This document shows positions 1-4,882 of a stretch of 5,180 nucleotides of DNA, piece by piece. The DNA is from an uncultured Campylobacter sp. (GTDB taxonomy: Bacteria; Campylobacterota; Campylobacteria; Campylobacterales; Campylobacteraceae). The stretch is taken from NCBI RefSeq assembly GCF_938017705.1, contig NZ_CALIIS010000177.1:1-5180 (forward strand). Direction: 5' to 3'. The translations under genes were made by a program, and so were the position numbers. The notes beneath the pieces were generated by a model. That model saw only the letters and a list, made by a program, of their open reading frames with translations. It did no database searches and was not told the DNA's origin. Within the stretch, counting starts at the first letter, position 1. Every line of letters starts with the position of its first letter.

Positions 1-102
1 TATCTATTTTTTATACTCGCTCTGCGTCGTTGCTTGCGGCATACGTGAAAAATTTCAAAGCTTACGCTAAATTTTCGATCAAAATTTTAAGCCGCTATTG
101 CG

Positions 103-108
103 TATAAT
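103..108 (+). promoter_or_regulatory. Candidate -10 box for the 133-687 membrane protein gene
   Basis: The hexamer TATAAT matches the sigma-70 -10 consensus exactly and lies 24 bp before the ATG at 133, so transcription would start near position 115 and give a very short leader. No convincing -35 box is visible at the usual distance; the upstream DNA is A/T-rich. Campylobacter sigma-70 promoters are known to rely on the -10 box with poorly conserved -35 regions, so this is compatible. No functional evidence beyond position and consensus match. Confidence 0.45.
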
Positions 109-132
109 TTCGCAGAATTTTAAGGATTGCGT

Positions 133-687
133 ATGAAAATATATTTCTACAAATTACTTCTGGGCATCTTACTGACGGGCATATTTTCATTCTCGCTCGG
201 CTTTACTTTATCGCACGTAAGCATCATATCGAATGCAGTTTTTGGCGCATCGCTATTACCCTACGCTTCCTTGGGCACCGAGGTCGTAAAAGCTATCCTA
301 ACGATAATTTCAGCATTTTATATCGCTGATAAAATTATAGACTTTCGCATTTTAGGCATCGATTGCAAGCTAAATTTTATATTTTTCATCGCCTTTGCGA
401 CGATAGGCGTGATTATCGTTAGTCTGCTATCTTTATTTATGATCGTCGGCATAATGATATTAAATAAATCAGAAATTGCATTTGCGGCGATGTGTCTATC
501 CCTCGGATCGATTTGGACCGCTTGGTTATTTCATATCAGCGGATACAGGCTCGGGGCTTTCTTGCAAAATTGCAGCCCAACGACAAAATCTACGGCAAGA
601 AAATACAACATAGACAAGGCGCTATTGGTCATTATAATAATAGTAGCGCTGCTGATTCTTATACCGATAATAGCGAAGCTTTTGTGA
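133..687 (+). CDS. Hypothetical integral membrane protein, about five transmembrane helices
   Basis: I do not recognise this 184-residue protein. Hydrophobic segments lie at about residues 8-26, 47-66, 80-110, 114-136 and 163-181, so it is almost certainly an inner-membrane protein. Two short polar stretches break the pattern: around 66-79 (with D66, K67, D70, R72, D77, K79) and a basic, Ser/Thr-rich loop at 145-162. No catalytic motif, transporter signature or lipobox is visible. The start is taken at the ATG at 133, because AAGGA at 122-126 lies 6 bp before it; a TTG at 127 in the same frame abuts that site and is a poor start. The final helix ends at the C-terminus. It converges with ribD, leaving only 3 bp between the stop codons, and has a TATAAT box just upstream, so it is probably transcribed alone. 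Codon use looks ordinary for an A/T-rich Campylobacter gene and is more A/T-rich than ribD or rimP. Function unknown. Confidence 0.8.
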   Translation: MKIYFYKLLLGILLTGIFSFSLGFTLSHVSIISNAVFGASLLPYASLGTEVVKAILTIISAFYIADKIIDFRILGIDCKLNFIFFIAFATIGVIIVSLLSLFMIVGIMILNKSEIAFAAMCLSLGSIWTAWLFHISGYRLGAFLQNCSPTTKSTARKYNIDKALLVIIIIVALLILIPIIAKLL

Positions 688-690
688 TTT

Positions 691-1848
691 TTATTTTAAA
701 ATTTTAAACCAGCCGTAGAATTCGTTCGCTTCCAGGTGCGGATCGCCCGCGCGGGAGATAAAAAGCAGCCGTAGCACAGAATTTGATCTAAAATTTTCCC
801 CGTCCCTCATCTGCGCGCTGTAAAAAATAAGCGCATGGCTCGCAAACTGCGCGAACTCGTCAAACGAACTCGCCCCCGCTTCTATCATCGTGATTTTGGC
901 ACCCGCGGGCAGCGACTGCGAGACCTCCACTTTGCGCCCTTCGACGCCAAAAAGCGGAATGCTCGCATCAAAATCCGAAAGTGCGCGGCGCGAGTATATC
1001 CAAACGTCGGGCGCGCGCGGCTTTAGGTTTTGCGGCACGGCACACGCGTCTAGCGCCGACATATCGGCTCTGCCTGCCGAAGCGCTAATTTCATCAAATT
1101 TAGCCGCACGCACATCCAACGTCGGTCTGTCGGCGCGCACGGTCTGCCCGCCCACGCCCACGTAGTCGCACACGCCGCGCAGCTCGTGCACGAATGCGCG
1201 CTGCTTTTCGCTGCCGATCCGCCCATGCACCGCGCCGTTTAGCGCGGCGTTGATTTTGATGAAGCAAAAGCCGCCCTCGCGCGCCAGATAAAACGGCTCC
1301 GCAAGCTCCGTCGCCCCGGCAGAGCAGATGTCAAATTTCACCTCTATGCCCCCGCGGCGTAAAATTTCCGCACCGCCCGCAGCCTGCGCGTTCGTATCGC
1401 GCGCGCCGATTACCACGCGCGATAGCCCGAGCTGCGCCAAAAGCTCGGCGCAAGACGGGGTCTTGCCGCGGTGCGCGCAAGGCTCAAGCGTGACGTAGGC
1501 ACACGCGCCGTGCAAAAGCCCGCCGTGGCGGTTTAAGATGAAATCGTAGGTAAAGCTCGGCTGCAAAAGCGCGCTTTTTAGGGCTTCTAGGTTTTGAAAT
1601 TTAACGCCGAATTTGCGGGCGTATTCGCGAGCAAAATCCTGCGCAAAATTTACGTCCAGATCGCACAGCGCGGCGAAAACGGCGTTTGCCTCGGCGTGCA
1701 AAAAGCCCGCCTTTTTGTGCACGCCTATGCCAAGAATCCTGCCGCCCCTATCCAGAAGCACGCAGCCCACGGCGGGGTTGGGTAACGTCAAGGCCTGATA
1801 GCGCCACGCAGCCCGCAGTGCCAAATCCATGTAAAATTCGTCGTTCAT
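691..1848 (-). CDS. ribD: RibD: bifunctional diaminohydroxyphosphoribosylaminopyrimidine deaminase / 5-amino-6-(5-phosphoribosylamino)uracil reductase
   Basis: This cytosolic enzyme carries out the second and third steps of riboflavin synthesis from GTP: zinc-dependent deamination of the pyrimidine, then NADPH-dependent reduction of the ribosyl group. The N-terminal deaminase domain (about 1-175) shows NPAVGCV at 24-30, HAEANA at 51-56 (H51 zinc ligand, E53 proton shuttle) and TLEPCAHRGKTPSC at 120-133 (C124 and C133 zinc ligands). The reductase domain (about 194-385) shows KINAALNG at 198-205, VHELR at 220-224, RADRPTLDVR at 238-247 and IEAGAS at 322-327. Between H51 and C124 there are 73 residues; as I recall the E. 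coli enzyme has about 25, so there is an insertion of roughly 48 residues near 62-113. I believe other Campylobacterota RibD proteins share it. The ATG at 1848 has GGAT 5 bp upstream. The reductase part is somewhat shorter than in E. coli. No other rib gene is nearby. Confidence 0.95.
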   Translation of the reverse strand: MNDEFYMDLALRAAWRYQALTLPNPAVGCVLLDRGGRILGIGVHKKAGFLHAEANAVFAALCDLDVNFAQDFAREYARKFGVKFQNLEALKSALLQPSFTYDFILNRHGGLLHGACAYVTLEPCAHRGKTPSCAELLAQLGLSRVVIGARDTNAQAAGGAEILRRGGIEVKFDICSAGATELAEPFYLAREGGFCFIKINAALNGAVHGRIGSEKQRAFVHELRGVCDYVGVGGQTVRADRPTLDVRAAKFDEISASAGRADMSALDACAVPQNLKPRAPDVWIYSRRALSDFDASIPLFGVEGRKVEVSQSLPAGAKITMIEAGASSFDEFAQFASHALIFYSAQMRDGENFRSNSVLRLLFISRAGDPHLEANEFYGWFKILK

Positions 1849-1873
1849 AAAAGATCCAAAAATTTAAATTGTC

Positions 1874-1914
1874 CCGCTCCACCGCGCTTGCTTAGCAAAA
1901 TTACGGCGGAGCGG
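1874..1914 (-). promoter_or_regulatory. GC-rich hairpin in the ribD leader
   Basis: The arms at 1904-1914 (read first on the minus strand) and 1874-1884 pair over 11 bp. The only non-Watson-Crick position is a G-U in the minus-strand RNA, whereas the plus-strand RNA would have an A-C mismatch, so the fold favours the ribD-sense transcript. The loop contains a further small stem (TTGC/GCAA). The base of the hairpin is 25 bp before the ribD ATG and is followed on the minus strand by a T-rich but interrupted stretch. It could be a leader structure, a weak terminator of an upstream transcript, or chance; it is not an FMN riboswitch by sequence. Confidence 0.4.
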
Positions 1915-2344
1915 AGAACTCGCCTACTCCCAGCAAATCGCGCCTCGGGTGTAAACCGACTAGCTCACTTGCGCTCATCCGCGCTGCGCTGGATGACGCC
2001 AACCTCGCGCTTTAGCCTATCTGTAAGGCATTGAGCTTGCTTTAAACGCCAAATTTATCGGAGCTTGCAAGCCGCGCGCCGTATGTGCCTGAGAGAAATT
2101 CCGCGCGGAAGCGAAACTGCGAAATCTTACCACAGGTTTTAGAATTTTATCCTAAATCGCAAATTTTGCGGCGTCCTTTTTGCGCGCCAAGAATTTTCAC
2201 CTATCGCGCAAACGAGCGTCTACCGATAGCGCGCGCAAACGCTGATTTTGCGAAGTAAAATTTTAATGGAGCGCTAGGACAAAACCGCAATCGGGCGCGA
2301 ATATTAAATTTCAAAAGTCGCGGCTTGATTTCAGCTCAAATTCA

Positions 2345-2354
2345 GGGGGGGGGG
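2345..2354 (+). repeat. Homopolymeric G10 tract, probable phase-variation site
   Basis: Ten consecutive G residues sit 33 bp upstream of the ATG of the small membrane protein gene and directly abut a -10-like TAGAAT. G tracts of this length are the classic contingency loci of Campylobacter, where slipped-strand mispairing changes their length. All three reading frames hit a stop soon after the tract (at 2355, 2365 and 2384), so it is unlikely to switch an upstream-initiated reading frame; an effect on promoter spacing is more plausible. It is the only long homopolymer I see in the window. Confidence 0.75.
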
Positions 2355-2360
2355 TAGAAT
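2355..2360 (+). promoter_or_regulatory. Candidate -10 box next to the G tract
   Basis: TAGAAT matches the sigma-70 -10 consensus at five of six positions and lies 27 bp before the ATG at 2388, so transcription would start near 2367. A TTGATT that resembles a -35 box is at 2325-2330, but the spacer is 24 bp with ten G present, so the pair would be near optimal only with a much shorter tract. The -35 assignment is therefore doubtful. Confidence 0.4.
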
Positions 2361-2387
2361 TACATGAATTTTTTCCAAAGGATTAAA

Positions 2388-2642
2388 ATGTCTGAACAAC
2401 CGACCGTTCAACCCCAATCAAACGTGCTTGGGATACTCTCCATAGTCTTCGCGATTTTAGGGATATTTTTTCTAGGGATCGTCTTTGTTCCGCTTGCGTT
2501 TTTGTGCGCGATCGCCGCGACCTATCAAGCCGTCAAAAAGCAAGCCTCGCTCGTAATAGCGATATTAGCGTGGATCCTTACGATCGTAGGGCTCATGACC
2601 TCGCCCGTACTGCTAGCTACGATCGGCATCTCCGCTTCATAG
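2388..2642 (+). CDS. Small hypothetical membrane protein, possibly phase-variable expression
   Basis: An 84-residue protein with a polar, Gln/Pro-rich N-terminus (residues 2-12) followed by hydrophobic stretches at about 13-45 (long enough for a hairpin of two helices broken near F28-L29-G30) and 55-80. A short basic loop containing K50 and K51 separates them, suggesting two or three membrane passes. The pattern resembles small DUF4190-like membrane proteins, but that is only a resemblance and no function can be assigned. The start is taken at the ATG at 2388: AGGA at 2379-2382 stands 5 bp before it in the typical Campylobacter AAGGATTAAAATG arrangement. An in-frame ATG at 2364 would add eight residues but has no ribosome binding site and would itself overlap that site. 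It stands alone, divergent from ribD, with gene-free DNA on both sides. A G10 tract and -10-like box are directly upstream. The ribosome binding site and coherent hydrophobicity support a real gene. Confidence 0.75.
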   Translation: MSEQPTVQPQSNVLGILSIVFAILGIFFLGIVFVPLAFLCAIAATYQAVKKQASLVIAILAWILTIVGLMTSPVLLATIGISAS

Positions 2643-2653
2643 TCGCAAACATC

Positions 2654-2695
2654 CGCGCCGCTTGGCGAAATTTCAATTATCAGATGAGCGGCGCG
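2654..2695 (+). terminator. Perfect 9-bp inverted repeat after the small membrane gene
   Basis: CGCGCCGCT at 2654-2662 is perfectly complementary to AGCGGCGCG at 2687-2695, with a 24-base A/T-rich loop, beginning 11 bp after the stop codon. Its position suits a 3' end structure of the small membrane gene transcript. No T run follows, so it is not a canonical intrinsic terminator; it may act as a stabilising 3' hairpin. Confidence 0.35.
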
Positions 2696-2935
2696 CAAAC
2701 CTCCGCCCGCAGAGTTTTAAAACGTAAATTTATGGGCGGATTTAGCCTTTTGAAATCCTGCAGGCAAAATTTTAAGGCGAAATTTGACACAGGAATTTTA
2801 TATCAAAAATTTACTGGCGGAATTTCAACGTGGAATTTTACCGCGCCAAAACAGCGCGTAAATTTTAAATTTAGCCGCTTCCAGTGACATGCCGTGAAAT
2901 TCCAGAGTGATGCGCAAGTGTCACGCAAAACCTAT

Positions 2936-3112
2936 CTTTTAGCGATGCAGCGTGAAATTTTAAAACGGCACGCGCGGCATGGGAATTAAAAATTTACGCA
3001 GCAGAAATTACCGCGAAGCTTGCTTTTAGCGATACGATCTGAAATTTCAAAGCGCCGCTCGGTAGCGTGAAAAATTACCTTTTATCGGCGTAAGATAAAA
3101 TTTCAAAACAGG
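2936..3112 (+). repeat. Three imperfect direct repeats of about 34 bp
   Basis: Copies at 2936-2969, 3023-3056 and 3079-3112 share the pattern CTTTTA, a GC-containing variable part, then AAATTT followed by an A-rich end. The first two share an 11-base exact start, CTTTTAGCGAT, and agree at roughly three quarters of positions; the third is more diverged. Spacing is uneven (87 and 56 bp), so this is not a CRISPR or a regular tandem repeat. Function unknown. Confidence 0.4.
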
Positions 3113-3560
3113 CGAGCGGCACCGGAATTTTAAAATTTTGCGCCGAGCGCCGCGAGAGATCAAGAGCGACCAACAGCGGCAAATTTTAAAAAATCCAAAA
3201 TTTAATATGCTCACGTGCACATGCGACGCAACAAGGCGGTGGTGCTGCGGGCACATCCGCGCGAAAGGCTAATATTTATCGAATTTCACTCTGTCCGTGT
3301 AGCCGCACATTCGTACCGATGCCGACAATCGCAAACCTAAGTCACAAAAAGCTTAGCAACGGCGTTTCGCCGCGGTGCGCATGCGAACAATTGCAACGCG
3401 GAAATGCTTTCGTGCGATACGATCAAGCTCAATGCGAAAGACTTGCGCGCGGCATGTGTTTTTGAAAGCCACACCGAATATCGCGCGCTAAATTAAAAAG
3501 CGAAGCAAGATACCGCGAGCCGTGCATCGCTTGCAATAGACGTAATACTTAAAAGCGCGC

Positions 3561-3598
3561 AAAAAGCGAGGCAAATCCAAATTAGCCCCGCCTCTTTA
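3561..3598 (-). terminator. Probable intrinsic terminator of rbfA-rimP
   Basis: On the minus strand GAGGC (3594-3590) pairs with GCCTC (3572-3568) around a 17-base loop, and the stem is followed, after GC, by five T residues (3565-3561). It lies about 80 bp beyond the rimP stop codon, the right place and strand to end the rbfA-rimP transcript. The stem is short and the loop long, so strength is uncertain. Confidence 0.45.
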
Positions 3599-3674
3599 GA
3601 TTAAAATTTAAGTCTGCGCTTCTCAAGCGCCGTACCCCAAAGCCCTACGTGCAAAATTTTAAAAATCTGCGCCG

Positions 3675-4094
3675 CTACCACTGCACGTAGGTTCGCGCCT
3701 TTTTGATCTCGTCAAGTCGCACACTTACTTCGCTGCCGTCCGTGCGTAGCCTAAGCACGCCGTCTTCGCAGTCTAGCACCTCGCCGCTTAGCTTCTGCCC
3801 GTCCGTGCGGCTTAGGCGCACCAGCTCGCCCACAGAGTTCGCGAAATGCTGCGGCTTGCTTAGCTTGCGCTCAAGCCCGGGAGAGCCGACCTCCAGCGTC
3901 CATTCGCCCTCAAACGGCGGCTCCACGTCGTAAATCGGCGAAAGCAGCCGCGATAGCCGCTCGCAGTCGTCCAGCCCCACGCCGCCTGCTTTCGTGATAC
4001 TGATGCGGTAGATCGTTCTGCCGTTTTCGCTCACCGTCTCCACATCGTAAAGCTGCACGCCGCACTCGCGCGCCAAAGCCTCTAAATCAACCAT
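3675..4094 (-). CDS. rimP: RimP, ribosome maturation factor of the 30S subunit
   Basis: A 139-residue protein matching the RimP (formerly YhbC/DUF150) family, which binds free 30S subunits and helps early assembly steps in the cytosol. Recognisable blocks are LYDVE at 15-19, the acidic LDDCERLSRLLS at 41-52, DVEPP at 56-60 and the signature LEVGSPGLERKLSKP at 67-81. The C-terminal part (about 84-139) forms the small SH3-like domain and ends in the DEIKKARTYVQW stretch typical of Campylobacter RimP. Length agrees with the roughly 140 residues of the Campylobacter protein; the N-terminus is shorter than in E. coli, which appears normal for this group. Its ATG overlaps the end of rbfA by 8 bp, so the two are translationally coupled. 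A purine-rich GGAGGAG block inside the rbfA end lies about 10 bp before the ATG, a slightly long spacing. Confidence 0.95.
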   Translation of the reverse strand: MVDLEALARECGVQLYDVETVSENGRTIYRISITKAGGVGLDDCERLSRLLSPIYDVEPPFEGEWTLEVGSPGLERKLSKPQHFANSVGELVRLSRTDGQKLSGEVLDCEDGVLRLRTDGSEVSVRLDEIKKARTYVQW

Positions 4095-4452
4095 TTTTAC
4101 GCAGCTCCTCCTCTATTTTGTCAAAAAGATCGTCCATTTTATTTTGATACTCCAAGCGGTCGTCAAATTTGAAGTGAAACGCGGGGCAGCGGTACCAGCC
4201 CTCCGCCTCGGCGCAGAAGTTTTGCAAATATCTCGCCACGCGACCGAGCTTTTCGAGCACGAATTCCTGCTCGCGCTCGTCGAAGGCGTTTTTATCCAGA
4301 TACACAAACGCGTCGTAGCGCCCGCGCTTGCACTCCACGTCGGTGACGCACAGCCCGCGCAAAAGCTCGTCCTCAAGGCTCGCGAGCGCTTCGGGGATGA
4401 GCTGCTTTAGCACGCTTTGCGTGCGCAGTCTTCTGAGTTCGGTTGGATTCAT
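4087..4452 (-). CDS. rbfA: RbfA, 30S ribosome-binding factor
   Basis: A 121-residue cytosolic protein of the RbfA family, a single KH-type domain that binds the 30S subunit, helps mature the 5' end of 16S rRNA and is linked to cold adaptation in E. coli. The start MNPTELRRLRTQSVLKQLIPEAL, the central LCVTDVECKRGRYDAFVYLDK (34-54) and the C-terminal stretch around 87-107 (RCPAFHFKFDDRLEYQNKMDD) follow the Campylobacter form closely. The ATG at 4452 has GAGG 5 bp upstream. rbfA leads the pair and overlaps rimP by 8 bp. In Campylobacter and Helicobacter infB is normally directly upstream of rbfA; here there are 728 bp without a gene instead, so rbfA must have its own promoter or a long leader. 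No clear single -10 box can be chosen, because the upstream repeats read ATAAAATTC several times on this strand. Confidence 0.95.
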   Translation of the reverse strand: MNPTELRRLRTQSVLKQLIPEALASLEDELLRGLCVTDVECKRGRYDAFVYLDKNAFDEREQEFVLEKLGRVARYLQNFCAEAEGWYRCPAFHFKFDDRLEYQNKMDDLFDKIEEELRKNG

Positions 4453-4495
4453 CTTTACCTCGCTATCTTAAATCGCCGCAGATTGCGCGGCAATA

Positions 4496-4690
4496 GAATT
4501 TTATTTTGCGTCTTGCGATGACGGAATTTTATTGCTTTGTCGCAGCGGAGCGTCCGTCTTGCGGCGACATAGAATTTTATCTCGCGTCCATCTTATGGTG
4601 ACGCGGAATTCTATTCCACTTCGGCGTAGTAGCAACGCAGAATTTTATCTCGCTTCGGCATGGCGAAATATCCGTATTGCGGCGACGCAA
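4496..4690 (+). repeat. Degenerate repeat cluster, GAATTTTAT units
   Basis: GAATTTTAT (once GAATTCTAT) begins at 4496, 4524, 4572, 4606 and 4640, giving spacings of 28, 48, 34 and 34 bp. Each copy is followed by a TCTCGCTT/TTGCGTC-like stretch and is usually preceded by a GCGACG-like end, so whole units of about 34 bp recur with drift; the 48-bp unit looks like one with an insertion. Units are too degenerate for a CRISPR array and spacers do not look unique. Single copies of the core word recur at 2142, 2793 and 4898. Confidence 0.55.
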
Positions 4691-4754
4691 TCTGTTTAAA
4701 TTTGACGCGGCTTGCGATGCGTCGGAACGTCTATTTAAATTCTAAGCGGTTTGC

Positions 4755-4789
4755 TGCGCGCCGGTATTGCAAACGGCAGCGCGCTTTTT
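4755..4789 (+). terminator. Intrinsic terminator hairpin with no gene upstream
   Basis: The arms TGCGCGCCG (4755-4763) and CGGCAGCGCG (4774-4783) pair over nine positions with a single bulged A at 4778 and one T-G pair at the base, around a 10-base loop. Five T residues follow at 4785-4789. This is the canonical shape of a plus-strand rho-independent terminator. No plus-strand open reading frame precedes it within the window, so it would terminate a non-coding transcript, stop antisense transcription running away from rbfA, or be a relic of a lost gene. Confidence 0.5.
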
Positions 4790-4797
4790 AGAATTTC

Positions 4798-4882
4798 GCT
4801 TTTAAATTTTAAAAAGGCGCAAGCCCTGCTTTGAAATTTTGCTTTTAAATTTTAGCCCGCGCGCTTCGCGCTTAAATTTTAA
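4798..4882 (+). repeat. Cluster of GCTTTTAAATTTT words
   Basis: Related words start at 4798 (GCTTTTAAATTTTAAA), 4828 (GCTTTGAAATTTTGC), 4841 (GCTTTTAAATTTTAGC) and 4870 (GCTTAAATTTTAAAC). Spacings are 30, 13 and 29 bp. The cores are self-complementary, so the cluster is also a set of overlapping inverted repeats. It may simply be the local peak of the AAATTTTAAA word found between genes throughout the window. Confidence 0.4.

Larger units (their letters stand above)
1849..2387. other. Gene-free stretch between ribD and the small membrane gene, rich in GC hairpins
   Basis: No credible open reading frame exists on either strand. The stretch lies between divergent genes and so should hold both promoters. 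It contains three inverted repeats: 1874-1884 with 1904-1914, 1975-1980 with 1991-1996 (TCATCC/GGATGA) and 2072-2078 with 2102-2108 (CCGCGCG/CGCGCGG). The octamer GAGCTTGC occurs twice, at 2033 and 2061. A GAATTTTAT word at 2142 matches those repeated at 4496-4648. The poly-G tract and -10-like box of the next gene are at its right end. I looked for FMN, TPP and glycine riboswitch cores and for tRNA signatures and did not find a full match. Confidence 0.6.
2643..3674. other. Gene-free kilobase with dispersed A/T words and degenerate repeats
   Basis: About 1.03 kb between the small membrane gene and the end of rimP has no open reading frame with coding character. It is peppered with GAAATTTC, GGAATTTTA and AAATTTTAAA words between short GC-rich blocks, and contains a set of imperfect direct repeats (2936-3112). 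Inverted repeats are GTGACA/TGTCAC at 2884-2889 and 2919-2924, and GCCGCTCG/CGAGCGGC at 3054-3061 and 3113-3120. A 9-bp perfect stem lies at its left end and a terminator-like hairpin at its right end. I see no tRNA, rRNA, CRISPR or insertion-sequence signature, and no recognisable remnant of a protein. Either decayed DNA or an unannotated RNA locus is possible. Confidence 0.6.

Noticed and set aside
127..132. TTG at 127 as start of the first gene
   Set aside because: It directly abuts the AAGGA ribosome binding site, leaving no spacing; the ATG at 133 is correctly placed.
835..1798. Plus-strand open frames inside ribD
   Set aside because: They are antisense shadows caused by the GC-rich codon use of ribD, with no independent start signals.
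2084..2140. CTGAGAG on the plus strand (CTCTCAGGC on the minus), recalling TPP or glycine riboswitch cores
   Set aside because: The TPP core needs a conserved CCTGATCTGGATAATACCAGCG-like partner and the glycine aptamer a GCGCCGAAGG-type partner; neither is present at a workable distance on either strand.
2364..2387. ATG at 2364 as start of the small membrane gene
   Set aside because: No ribosome binding site precedes it, it would be almost at the predicted transcript start, and AGGA at 2379-2382 clearly serves the ATG at 2388.
2504..2887. 127-residue plus-strand open frame overlapping the small membrane gene
   Set aside because: It overlaps the better supported 2388-2642 gene in another frame, lacks a ribosome binding site, and its tail is translation of repeat words (KFTGG, NFKF).
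3047..3256. 69-residue open frame on the minus strand
   Set aside because: Composition is Cys/Arg/His-rich without domain character, there is no good ribosome binding site, and it runs across inverted repeats and AAATTTT words.
3319..3465. 48-residue plus-strand open frame starting with ATG, open upstream to 3190
   Set aside because: No ribosome binding site, no recognisable similarity and no coding-like composition; treated as a chance frame in GC-rich gap DNA.
4496..4690. CRISPR array
   Set aside because: Repeat units are degenerate, unevenly spaced and the variable parts resemble one another; there is no constant repeat with unique spacers and no cas gene.
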